Source: Polyporus tsugae
Lineage: Eukaryota > Basidiomycota > Agaricomycetes > Polyporales > Polyporaceae
Length of the DNA stretch: 64,000 nucleotides
Assembly (NCBI GenBank): GCA_024305745.1
Contig: JAHRBS010000001.1
Span: forward strand, 124,001 to 188,000
Direction of reading: 5' to 3'
Both the position numbers and the translations under genes were made by a program. The notes under the pieces are model-generated. The model saw only the letters and a list, made by a program, of their open reading frames with translations, did no database searches and had not been told where the DNA came from. Shown piece after piece: positions 56,801 through 64,000 of this stretch. Position 1 is the stretch's first letter; each line of letters begins with the position of its first letter.

Positions 56801-58480
56801 TTCACCTCCAGCATCAGATTTCCATTTCTGCACCTTCGCGCCATATTGGTTTTCGACATATGTCAACCATTGTCGCGTAGATTGTAGGGCAGTGTCCTTG
56901 GTACGAAGTTTGACGGTCCACACGTGTGAAGTGTAGTCATCATAGTACAGTATAGTGTACTTGTGTTTGTGGTACGAAGGGACAGGGAATTCTTTGAGGT
57001 CCATGTGGACTAGCTCAAAAGGTTTCGACGCTCGTCTAAGATCGAGCGGATGGGATTGCGATGGCATTTTGCCTTCAGCACATCCTCGGCAAATCGAGTC
57101 CTCTTTGGGAATCTCAACATGCGGGCACTTGTCAGTGTGTTTCCGAGCATGTCTCAGCACATCGCGCGAAGGGTGTCCTAAGCGACGGTGTAGAGTATCA
57201 TAGTCGACAGCTTCAAAGGCTGTGATCATGTTTCGCGCCAGTAAAGGCTGCGTGAAGATGACATAAATAGTGTCACCAACGTTTCGTGGTTGAAACGTGA
57301 CTACAAGCTCATTTGCTTGGTAGAAGGAGATACTAGCGGTCGATGCACGCGCTTTCATTCCTTCACGGAGTAATGCTCCCATTGAAACAAGTTTGTTGGT
57401 AAGATTTGGGACCAAGGCGACATTCATCAGCCTTATGGTCTTTCCAGACTCTAAAGTTAGGAAGACAGTCCCTTCACCAGTCATGAACGTGACCCCATCT
57501 GCTGTGTATAGCGGTCGATGGACTTTGTAGTACCGGAAATCGGCGAAGTCACTCATGTTGAACGTAAAGTGCATTGACGCTCCTGAGTCGAGCATCCACA
57601 TGTTCGAGTCTTGCCGTTCAATCTGCTTATTCTTTCCCTTACAGCGCGCACACTTAGCATGTGAAGAGTGGTGAGGACATGTATTCTGCTCTATAGCTAC
57701 AGATACATGCGGGCTGTTTACACGACAAGAGGGACTTGCGACATTATCAGCTGCCATTAAGGGCGCGAAGTCAGCATACAACTTGTTGTGGGGAGAAGAA
57801 TAGACTGACCAGTACTGATCGAAGAAAGATTCAACTTCATCTTCAACCACGCCGAGCGACACGACGTCCTCGTCGTCCGTCAGCTCGTTCATCGGGTCGT
57901 CCAGAGGGGCGAGGCGCTCCTCTAGGGTGCGCTCTGACATGCGCTCCCTGAGGGTGCGCTTGCGCTTGGGCGCGCGGTCCTCCTCGCTGTCCGAGTCCTC
58001 GAACTGCGAACTGCTGCTCTCCTCGGTGCCACTGGGCAAGTCGTCGCCACCACTCATCGTCGGAGATCGGGTTGATGAAGATGCGAGTGGGGTGGCCGCG
58101 GGCGAGGCCGCGCGGTTCTGTTCCTCCGGGGCGCGAGGGGCCTGTTGGAGTCGGACGAGGTCCTCGAGGATGCGGATGCGCTCGAACGTCGGCTGGATGC
58201 CGAGTTCCTCGGCGAGGGATATGGCAGACGTGAGCGAGGGGTACTTGTTGTCCCCTGTCTTTGCGCGGACGGGCTTGCGCATGAGAGCGCGCGGATCCTC
58301 CACTCCGCTGGGGCCCTGGGTGATCGTGGTTGGGACATCAGTGATGTGGGCAAAAGGCGCCACGTCAACCATATGGGCAAAGTGCGCATGTTGGTGCGCA
58401 CCTGGCTGTCCACCACGACCACGTCCAGAGCGGCGGCCGCGAGAGCGTCCACCTTGTTGCTGCTGCCCATCAGGGCGCTG
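53822..58480 (-). CDS. Copia Pol polyprotein (element 1)
   Basis: Open without interruption from the codon after the gag UAG to 53822; the first Met is at 58372 (1516 aa from there). Numbering from that Met: aspartic protease with LDSGAS (D262); a GAG-pre-integrase zinc-binding region (LHRRLGHPS with a later CRGC); the integrase core with VHMDLKEF, WKSDAGGE and NGRAERII, giving the D,D,E triad; a long acidic Ser/Glu/Asp-rich linker; reverse transcriptase from NRWVFDVK through LDVRSAYLYG to YVDD (about residue 1183); and RNase H with TDSDWASD and STEAEYMA. A CPHHSSHAKCARC cluster precedes the protease, but no canonical CCHC knuckle was seen. All catalytic motifs are present, so the proteins could be active if pol is translated. 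Confidence 0.95.
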   Translation of the reverse strand, partial: QRPDGQQQQGGRSRGRRSGRGRGGQPGAHQHAHFAHMVDVAPFAHITDVPTTITQGPSGVEDPRALMRKPVRAKTGDNKYPSLTSAISLAEELGIQPTFERIRILEDLVRLQQAPRAPEEQNRAASPAATPLASSSTRSPTMSGGDDLPSGTEESSSSQFEDSDSEEDRAPKRKRTLRERMSERTLEERLAPLDDPMNELTDDEDVVSLGVVEDEVESFFDQYWSVYSSPHNKLYADFAPLMAADNVASPSCRVNSPHVSVAIEQNTCPHHSSHAKCARCKGKNKQIERQDSNMWMLDSGASMHFTFNMSDFADFRYYKVHRPLYTADGVTFMTGEGTVFLTLESGKTIRLMNVALVPNLTNKLVSMGALLREGMKARASTASISFYQANELVVTFQPRNVGDTIYVIFTQPLLARNMITAFEAVDYDTLHRRLGHPSRDVLRHARKHTDKCPHVEIPKEDSICRGCAEGKMPSQSHPLDLRRASKPFELVHMDLKEFPVPSYHKHKYTILYYDDYTSHVWTVKLRTKDTALQSTRQWLTYVENQYGAKVQKWKSDAGGELKSKAFTNMLKDRGIEIITSAPHIHQQNGRAERIIRTLMDKGEAMRHDACIPQSWWEFSFDHATHVYNRTPMRRLEWRTPYELLYDSKPDISHLRVFGCGAYVFLPPEVRKNKLSPKSELMVYLGIGDGGHNYKFMRLPNNVIFTAAQALFDEHMFPKCPHEQKRQRQQIAPNEEESQESADQVPAPKNLPDDDEEPHCPPKNLPSKKDKGKARDVAPPAPPAELPVQRTSRRQTPRSVHSPVLPQSPPVERSGASSPRRSGRERKIPVREGNVYGESRHPTDIFKDIEKRESWKKMVEVRGETSRSRTAPPSRDERLPGPSSSRSRDEPVLRPPSKWTTPREPTPMISPSSSDAEEEDDSGPIPEPIPAEPVPPPHSGAPSEQSSEAHSNESSEEETDDEDESSEYEDDDDEDASSEEVKDALRDPDGTDVAELCREGGAYLIQYLISKAIPPDDEGEKASPLNVREWTFRDIAVLPKDERKEWFNACREELEALRRRDVYDLVDRPKGRKVVKNRWVFDVKTDGRKKARLVAKGFSQVEGKDFDKIFSPVVRFETVRLITALATLEDWHISGLDVRSAYLYGKLDEEIYMEQPEGFRTPGTEHKVLRLKRALYGLKQAGLAWWRTLSESMTLMGFKRLSNDAGIYIYKRSDGALVVVIVYVDDALFCGRNRKLVAELKARFMRKWECRDLGDAKEFLRMRITRKGNDIHLDQCAYLEKVLERCGMTNARPATTPLPAGYQPEPNKEQSTPELRSRFQTVIGSLLYIMLGTRPDLAFAVTKLSQFASNPSEEHLKRALYICRYLVGTKDYSLVYKGKAQTGLVAGTDSDWASDPNTRRSQTGFFLKLAGGVFSWTSRAQKTIAHSSTEAEYMAMSDCSRQVVWVRNLLAELGYYIDHIPLSGDNQGSIFIASNPVTEPRSKHIDIRYHYIREVHEKGIVDLFYIEGDDNPADIFTKNLGATKFVKFHSQLGLHFPRPAYSAKSAFVPMPST

Positions 58481-59194
58481 CTACTGCTGCTGCTGCTGCT
58501 GCCGCTGAGGGCGCTGCTGCTGCTGCTGACGGAAGTTGGGGTCCGGCCCCTTGCGCTTGACAGCGCTGATCTTGTTGGCGTTGTTACGCGACTGGTGACG
58601 TCCTTGGCGCTGTTCCCAGTGCATGATCACGGCCTGGCGGACGCCGGCGAGCGTGATCTTCTTGATGGCAGGGCCAGCAGCGTCATCCTTGAGGCCAGAG
58701 ATGTAGACCTGGATGACGGGATCCATGGACTGAGGGAGCTTGGAGACGAGCATCATCCCCTTGACGTGCTCTGAAACGTCGAACTTGTTGGTATCAAGGC
58801 GCTGGAAGTGCGCCTCGAGCTTGTTGAGGGCTGGGATAGGATTGGAGTCGCTGGGGACGGTGAGACTGATCGCGGCACGGAAGTCTTGATAGACGATGGG
58901 GATGCCCGGCTTCCCGTAGTTCGTCTTGAGGTGGTTCCAGATGTCCGCGGCAGTGGTCTTGCTAGCGATGGCACTGATGATGCTTTGAGCGAGGCGAAGG
59001 CGGATGTTACCCATGGCCTTGCCGTTGAGTCCGTCCCATTCCGCTTGCTTGTCAGCGTCGGTGGCGGGGCGAGACTCGTTGATGACCTTCCACTGTCCTT
59101 GTGCCAGGAGGTAGGACTCCATGGTCACGGCCCACTCGAGGTAGTTGGGGCCCGTGAGGACGCTGGTAACGGCGGTGTAGAGCGCGTTCGACAT
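58481..59194 (-). CDS. Copia Gag (element 1)
   Basis: 237 aa, starting MSNALYTAVTSVLTGPNYLEW, typical of Copia Gag N-termini (the tryptophan-rich segment of the UBN2/gag family), followed by DIWNHLKTNYGK and a Gln-rich C-terminus. It ends at UAG (58481-58483) inside a run of CAG codons. Gag and Pol are in the same frame, so only this stop separates them. The sequence after it continues the same character (QRPDGQQQQGG and RGRRSGRGRGG), showing that the Gag domain originally extended beyond the stop, or that readthrough is used. Confidence 0.9.
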   Translation of the reverse strand: MSNALYTAVTSVLTGPNYLEWAVTMESYLLAQGQWKVINESRPATDADKQAEWDGLNGKAMGNIRLRLAQSIISAIASKTTAADIWNHLKTNYGKPGIPIVYQDFRAAISLTVPSDSNPIPALNKLEAHFQRLDTNKFDVSEHVKGMMLVSKLPQSMDPVIQVYISGLKDDAAGPAIKKITLAGVRQAVIMHWEQRQGRHQSRNNANKISAVKRKGPDPNFRQQQQQRPQRQQQQQQ

Positions 59195-59500
59195 CGTGCG
59201 AGAGGGGTTAAAGTCTGGAGGGAAGAAGACGTGTCAGTCAACATCCACAAAGACTTTTTAGGGCAGCGGTCATGGAAAAACGCGCTGGCATAGGTTCCCC
59301 CTCTATTTGGTGGAGGGCAGGCAGCGACCTCGAAGGCGCGCCACATCCAGCTCCACTGCTGTGGATGGCAGGCAGTGGATAATCGCGCCACATCCATCCA
59401 ACAGGTCGTCTGCCATAACGGCGACGAAGGGATTCCAGGCGAGCTGGGAGCCTCACAGGTCGCAGCCAGCAATGAGCGGCGCAGTACCTGGGCATCACCA
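59195..59500 (-). other. Copia element 1, untranslated leader
   Basis: About 300 bases between the primer site and the gag start. The minus strand contains two short related segments with a GCGCGCC-type core near 59335 and 59385, each beside a CCATCCAAC/CCATCCAGC-like stretch. No ORF extends from it into gag. Confidence 0.5.
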
Positions 59501-59512
59501 GGGCTCATAACC
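59501..59512 (-). other. Copia element 1, primer-binding site (initiator tRNA-Met anticodon arm)
   Basis: GGTTATGAGCCC on the minus strand begins directly after the 5' LTR. Its complement GGGCTCATAACC matches the anticodon stem-loop of eukaryotic initiator tRNA-Met (anticodon CAU). Priming from the middle of a cleaved tRNA (half-tRNA) is established for Drosophila copia and relatives. Confidence 0.8.
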
Positions 59513-59840
59513 TGTTGAACCCGGGGGCAAAGCCCACACCGGGCAGCAACTCTAGCGGAAGCTCCGCATACTCACCTGGAGGGGTTGTTGAGGCTTGTTA
59601 AGTGATGATGGTGGTAGGGTGTAAAGAACTGTCTGTATTGGGGGCTCTGGGGAGCCCGTATATATACTACTAGATTACATAAGAACTGTACAGTAGCATA
59701 CACGGTGCACAGTCGAGCTGTGCGTGATTATCATAGACGAGGCTATGAGTGATCTGGCATGTGTGACAACTGGCGCTTTGGCGGTGTCACAGCCTAGCGG
59801 CTATGTTGGCTGCCAGCGCTTGGCAGTGCCGCGCTCAACA
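59513..59840 (-). repeat. Copia element 1, 5' LTR
   Basis: 328 bp, no difference seen from 53484-53811 or from 61592-61919. It supplies the element's promoter on the minus strand. Confidence 0.97.
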
Positions 59841-60302
59841 GTTCCAGGCGTTCTTCGCTGATCTCACGCGCATTGCAGCGCCGACAGTCGGCCTTATCTG
59901 GGCGACGCTGCGCCTCGGGTGCACGCAGTGGTCCGTCCGCCCAAAGTGGCAGTATACGGGCCCGCTCGCCGCGCAGAACACGTCCCATCCCCTGCTCATT
60001 GTGCAGCCGAGGTTCTACCCGGTGTGCCCCCTGCAGGACGCGCTTGCGGTCAGGGAGCGGTATGGCGGTGCGGGGCTGCTCGTGCAGAACTCGTACGGGC
60101 ACACGGCGCTCAGTGCGCCGAGCGTGTGCACAGCGAAGCATCGGGGACGTTGCCGGCGAATGGGACGGTGTGCGAGCCTCACGAGCTGCCGTTCGTGGGG
60201 CGGGTGAGCACCGTCCAGGCGAGGGAGGAGGAGGATGAGAGGTTGCTGGAGGCGTTGAGGGGCTTGACGAAGGGTGTGCCCGTGTTTGGTGGAAGACGGT
60301 AA
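59841..60302 (+). pseudogene. Hydrolase copy C, 3' part
   Basis: Begins with the right-hand GTTCC duplication and continues exon 3 with QAFFADLTRIA. Homology to copies A and B runs to the common end TKGVPVFGGRR. Relative to copy B about 20 bp are lost near 60141, after TAKH. The residue at the catalytic Asp position is Tyr (RFYPVCPLQDA instead of FDPVC), so even a repaired frame would lack the normal triad, although SYGHTALS is kept. Confidence 0.9.
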
Positions 60303-60872
60303 CGGTCCAAGGAGCTCGCCGCTAGGTACGGATGACTGTGTGCCTCAGAAATATAGTGGTATGACATGCTTGTACCCGGTACTAACACGCAGGTTACATA
60401 CACATTATCACAGCATCGAACACGGACCGAAGAAAGCGAATTTGGGACAACAATGAACAAGATGTAAGGACTGTGCCAGGTCTGTACTGGGACTACGCAG
60501 GTGCGGTTGAGACAGATCGCGAGTGCGGGTGCGTACTGGGACTCCGAGGAAGCCATCTAGTATCTACCATTATCACTACTACTTGCTACCTGTACTCTAC
60601 GCTAACTACTTCTTGTACGCGGAGCTGGAGGAGATGGGAATGAGGCAGGGACTCGGGCTCCCCGAGGGAGATGACGTGATGGATGGGAATGATGACCGGC
60701 GGCGGGAGAATTAGCATACGTGCAAGCATGCGACTCGGAGGTCGCCAGACGGAGGTTACAAGACGGAAGTCGCGCCGTCCAGGACATGCTCGAGGGAGGT
60801 CCCGCATAGTCGACTCTGCGGTCTGGCAGATGCGTGGTTTCCGGCGCAGTCGTCTAGGATAACCATCTTGAA
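60303..60872. other. Intergenic region, no gene recognised
   Basis: 3' flank of the hydrolase C remnant and of the minus-strand ORF to the right. Nothing with coding or structural character was seen. Confidence 0.6.
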
Positions 60873-61490
60873 CTAAGCGTACTCCGGAGCAGGACCAACT
60901 TCAATGTCGTGCAAGTTGACATGCGGAACGAGAGTGTCCGGACTATGCTGGTCCTTAAGGAAGGACAGGGTCAACTTGATCTGACTGTTCCGGGCCGGGT
61001 CCCTGTGAGAGAAAAGACAACTATTGTCCGGCCAGTCGGCGATGTGGTCCTTCGAGCAGTCATGAGGCGGCATGGAGGACTCCCTATCTTTTTCGTCAAA
61101 CAGGACAAATGCCCAGTGCAGGCAAGGTGGTAAGGCGGGAGGAGAAGGGTCACGGCGGTGGTAGAAGGAGCACCGGCCGAACACCATGTAGATCTCGATG
61201 CCAGTGAAGGCATAATTGTGTGGTATGACGTGGAATTTGAAGGTGACAGGGGGGGATCCCTCCCAGTCAAACGGCATTTGCGAGACATCGATGAGGTAGC
61301 CATACGGTCTGAGACAATTTTTGATGTCCTGCATCAAGAATTGGAATGGTGGTGAAAGGGTGTGGTCACTTGGGGTATACAGATTGACGGCAAAGGAGGG
61401 GGGAGGGCGGTGCGCTATATGGATGTCCCTCCATTCAGCACAGTTCTCCCGCCAAAGAAGGGGGTCGGAGAAACGGTTCGTCACTGCCAT
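60873..61490 (-). CDS. Uncharacterised protein, 205 aa, next to or cut by a Copia insertion
   Basis: Single open frame on the minus strand from a Met at 61490 (MAVTNRFSDPLLW). The frame stays open upstream for another 33 codons to the LTR at 61592, then continues into LTR sequence. It is soluble-looking, rich in Pro, His, Asp and aromatic residues, with motifs such as FHVIPHNYAFTGIEIYMVFG and HWAFVLFDEKDRE; no signal peptide, membrane segment or known catalytic motif. Two readings are possible: the Met at 61490 is the true start and the element sits about 100 bp upstream in the promoter or 5' UTR, or the gene once began further right and is now truncated. I do not recognise the family. Confidence 0.55.
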   Translation of the reverse strand: MAVTNRFSDPLLWRENCAEWRDIHIAHRPPPSFAVNLYTPSDHTLSPPFQFLMQDIKNCLRPYGYLIDVSQMPFDWEGSPPVTFKFHVIPHNYAFTGIEIYMVFGRCSFYHRRDPSPPALPPCLHWAFVLFDEKDRESSMPPHDCSKDHIADWPDNSCLFSHRDPARNSQIKLTLSFLKDQHSPDTLVPHVNLHDIEVGPAPEYA

Positions 61491-61591
61491 GGTACGCAGG
61501 GGAAAGCCAGGACAGCCGGTATGGTATAGCTGCCTTGTCGGGTCGAGAGGAGCGTGACAAGGGGTGATGCAAAGGCCAATAACATAACCCG

Positions 61592-61919
61592 TGTTGAACC
61601 CGGGGGCAAAGCCCACACCGGGCAGCAACTCTAGCGGAAGCTCCGCATACTCACCTGGAGGGGTTGTTGAGGCTTGTTAAGTGATGATGGTGGTAGGGTG
61701 TAAAGAACTGTCTGTATTGGGGGCTCTGGGGAGCCCGTATATATACTACTAGATTACATAAGAACTGTACAGTAGCATACACGGTGCACAGTCGAGCTGT
61801 GCGTGATTATCATAGACGAGGCTATGAGTGATCTGGCATGTGTGACAACTGGCGCTTTGGCGGTGTCACAGCCTAGCGGCTATGTTGGCTGCCAGCGCTT
61901 GGCAGTGCCGCGCTCAACA
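61592..61919 (-). repeat. Copia element 2, 3' LTR
   Basis: 328 bp, apparently identical to both LTRs of element 1. Confidence 0.97.
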
Positions 61920-61928
61920 CTCCCCCTC
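61920..61928 (-). other. Copia element 2, polypurine tract
   Basis: GAGGGGGAG on the minus strand, abutting the LTR as in element 1. Confidence 0.85.
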
Positions 61929-61929
61929 G

Positions 61930-64000
61930 CTAAGTACTTGGCATGGGTACGAAAGCGGATTTGGCGCTATAAGCTGGCCGTGGAAAGTGGAGCCCGAGTT
62001 GAGAGTGGAATTTAACGAATTTCGTCGCTCCCAAGTTCTTGGTGAATATATCGGCGGGATTGTCGTCACCTTCAATGTAGAATAGGTCGACGATGCCCTT
62101 TTCATGTACCTCTCGAATGTAGTGATAGCGGATGTCGATGTGTTTAGACCTCGGCTCCGTTACTGGATTCGATGCAATGAAGATAGACCCTTGGTTATCT
62201 CCAGAAAGAGGTATATGATCAATATAGTAGCCGAGTTCTGCAAGTAGGTTGCGAACCCAGACTACTTGGCGACTACAATCACTCATCGCCATATACTCAG
62301 CCTCAGTTGAGGAATGAGCAATCGTTTTCTGTGCACGTGAAGTCCACGAGAAAACACCACCCGCTAGTTTCAGGAAGAATCCTGTCTGCGAGCGTCGAGT
62401 GTTGGGATCTGATGCCCAATCAGAGTCAGTACCGGCAACTAAGCCAGTCTGAGCTTTGCCTTTGTAAACCAGGGAGTAATCCTTGGTTCCAACCAGATAG
62501 CGGCAGATATAGAGTGCACGCTTGAGGTGCTCCTCAGATGGGTTGGATGCAAACTGGGACAATTTTGTCACAGCGAAGGCTAAGTCCGGCCTTGTTCCTA
62601 ACATGATATACAGTAGGGAACCGATGACTGTCTGGAACCTAGAGCGAAGCTCTGGTGTGGATTGCTCTTTGTTGGGCTCAGGTTGGTAACCTGCTGGGAG
62701 CGGAGTAGTAGCTGGTCGCGCGTTAGTCATGCCGCAACGTTCCAGTACTTTCTCTAGGTAGGCGCATTGATCCAGGTGGATATCGTTGCCTTTGCGTGTA
62801 ATACGCATGCGTAAGAACTCTTTGGCATCGCCAAGGTCTCGACACTCCCACTTTCTCATGAAGCGAGCTTTCAGTTCAGCTACGAGCTTCCTATTTCGCC
62901 CACAAAAGAGTGCATCGTCAACGTAGACGATAACAACTACAAGTGCTCCATCAGAGCGTTTGTAGATGTATATGCCTGCATCATTGCTGAGCCGTTTAAA
63001 GCCCATCAATGTCATGGACTCAGACAAGGTGCGCCACCACGCTAAACCTGCCTGCTTAAGCCCATATAGAGCACGTTTGAGTCTGAGGACTTTGTGCTCT
63101 GTGCCGGGTGTGCGAAACCCTTCTGGCTGCTCCATATATATCTCTTCGTCCAGCTTGCCATATAGGTAGGCACTGCGTACATCGAGGCCTGAGATATGCC
63201 AGTCCTCGAGCGTTGCTAATGCTGTGATGAGACGCACTGTCTCGAATCGTACAACTGGGGAGAATATTTTGTCGAAGTCTTTGCCTTCGACCTGGGAGAA
63301 GCCTTTCGCAACAAGCCTGGCTTTCTTTCGTCCGTCAGTTTTGACGTCGAATACCCAGCGGTTCTTGACGACCTTTCGCCCTTTGGGCCGGTCAACCAAG
63401 TCATACACATCGCGCCTGCGAAGAGCCTCTAATTCTTCGCGGCAAGCGTTGAACCACTCCTTTCGCTCATCCTTTGGTAGGACAGCGATATCACGGAAGG
63501 TCCATTCGCGCACATTAAGTGGCGAGGCCTTCTCCCCCTCATCGTCTGGTGGGATAGCCTTAGAAATAAGGTATTGGATGAGATATGCTCCCCCTTCCCG
63601 GCATAGTTCTGCCACATCAGTTCCGTCTGGATCACGCAGGGCATCTTTGACTTCCTCTGAGGACGCGTCTTCATCATCATCATCTTCGTATTCAGATGAT
63701 TCGTCCTCATCATCAGTTTCTTCCTCAGAACTTTCGTTCGAGTGTGCCTCTGAGCTTTGCTCACTAGGAGCGCCTGAGTGAGGTGGAGGGACTGGCTCTG
63801 CAGGTATAGGTTCCGGTATGGGACCAGAGTCATCCTCTTCCTCAGCGTCGCTGCTACTAGGTGAGATCATGGGAGTAGGCTCCCGTGGCGTGGTCCATTT
63901 CGAAGGTGGACGGAGTACGGGTTCATCGCGTGATCGAGAAGAGCTAGGCCCGGGAAGCCTCTCATCTCTGGATGGTGGCGCGGTACGAGAGCGACTCGTT
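61930..64000 (-). CDS. Copia Pol polyprotein, C-terminal part (element 2, runs off the window)
   Basis: Open from the window edge to the stop at 61930-61932, encoding the acidic linker, reverse transcriptase with YVDD, and RNase H with TDSDWASD and STEAEYMA, the same as element 1 wherever compared. The Met at 63870 is internal, not a start. The region needed to check the gag-pol UAG is not visible. Confidence 0.93.
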   Translation of the reverse strand, partial: TSRSRTAPPSRDERLPGPSSSRSRDEPVLRPPSKWTTPREPTPMISPSSSDAEEEDDSGPIPEPIPAEPVPPPHSGAPSEQSSEAHSNESSEEETDDEDESSEYEDDDDEDASSEEVKDALRDPDGTDVAELCREGGAYLIQYLISKAIPPDDEGEKASPLNVREWTFRDIAVLPKDERKEWFNACREELEALRRRDVYDLVDRPKGRKVVKNRWVFDVKTDGRKKARLVAKGFSQVEGKDFDKIFSPVVRFETVRLITALATLEDWHISGLDVRSAYLYGKLDEEIYMEQPEGFRTPGTEHKVLRLKRALYGLKQAGLAWWRTLSESMTLMGFKRLSNDAGIYIYKRSDGALVVVIVYVDDALFCGRNRKLVAELKARFMRKWECRDLGDAKEFLRMRITRKGNDIHLDQCAYLEKVLERCGMTNARPATTPLPAGYQPEPNKEQSTPELRSRFQTVIGSLLYIMLGTRPDLAFAVTKLSQFASNPSEEHLKRALYICRYLVGTKDYSLVYKGKAQTGLVAGTDSDWASDPNTRRSQTGFFLKLAGGVFSWTSRAQKTIAHSSTEAEYMAMSDCSRQVVWVRNLLAELGYYIDHIPLSGDNQGSIFIASNPVTEPRSKHIDIRYHYIREVHEKGIVDLFYIEGDDNPADIFTKNLGATKFVKFHSQLGLHFPRPAYSAKSAFVPMPST

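Larger units (their letters stand above)
53484..59840 (-). mobile_element. Complete Ty1/Copia LTR retrotransposon (element 1, 6357 bp)
   Basis: Bounded by two 328-bp LTRs with no differences seen and a 5-bp target duplication. The element reads on the minus strand: 5' LTR 59513-59840, primer site 59501-59512, gag from 59194, pol to 53822, polypurine tract, 3' LTR 53484-53811. Domain order protease, integrase, reverse transcriptase, RNase H marks the Copia superfamily. Identical LTRs mean recent insertion. It sits inside the third exon of hydrolase C, in opposite orientation to that gene. One in-frame UAG between gag and pol is the only defect seen. Confidence 0.97.
61592..64000 (-). mobile_element. 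Second Copia element, same family (element 2, incomplete at window edge)
   Basis: From 61592 the sequence repeats element 1 with an offset of 8108 bases and no difference seen, in the same orientation. It shows the 3' LTR, polypurine tract and the 3' part of pol; the rest lies beyond the window. The five bases before the LTR (ACCCG, 61587-61591) should reappear after its far LTR. Only 1751 bp separate the two elements. Confidence 0.95.

Overview
The window looks like nuclear DNA of a filamentous basidiomycete, most likely an Agaricomycete. The genes are GC-rich and broken by short introns (about 50-90 nt, GT..AG), some as long as 390 nt. The content fits: ATG5, a DUF218 membrane protein, a family of secreted or membrane-anchored S33/TAP-like hydrolases, Ty1/Copia elements, and a large protein that resembles one expanded in mushroom genomes. 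No rRNA, tRNA or CRISPR was found.

Region 1 (1-31923) is a very long direct tandem repeat of about 12.6 kb per unit. Positions 1-12583 and 12584-25184 are almost identical: I see one 18-bp VNTR unit and one base of difference. A third, partial copy starts at 25185 and runs into the only complete gene of the block, a four-exon ankyrin-repeat gene (27919-31923, 1167 aa). The two earlier units carry only the 5' part of that gene. It is cut at about 4523-4539 (17106-17122 in copy 2) and fused to unrelated sequence that opens with a G-rich, 18-bp minisatellite. This leaves chimeric ORFs of 511 and 517 aa. The remaining about 8 kb of each unit has no gene I can name, though the minus strand shows intron-like signals.

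Region 2 (31924-37671) is an ordinary gene cluster. A DUF218 protein and ATG5 lie head to tail on the minus strand. ATG5 is divergent from a multi-pass membrane protein, with a 263-bp shared promoter that holds a TGACGTCA site and a TATA box.

Region 3 (38900-60302) is a tandem family of three alpha/beta-hydrolases with TAP-like C-termini. Each has similar upstream DNA: a TATA box, a GTRAGT motif and, in two of them, a 13-bp box. Copy A (568 aa) ends early at a TAG where its paralogs read CAG. Copy B (608 aa) looks intact. Copy C is a pseudogene with several frameshifts and is split by a complete Copia retrotransposon. Between B and C sits a 1136-aa protein with a coiled-coil N-terminus, a CxxH motif and a basic/acidic tail, which I propose as a DDE-transposase-like protein.

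Region 4 (53484-64000) holds two apparently identical Copia elements on the minus strand. The first is complete (6357 bp, identical 328-bp LTRs, 5-bp target duplication GTTCC, primer site matching the anticodon arm of initiator tRNA-Met, polypurine tract, gag and pol in one frame separated by a single UAG). The second enters at 61592 and runs off the window; it landed in or just upstream of an unknown gene (60873-61490).
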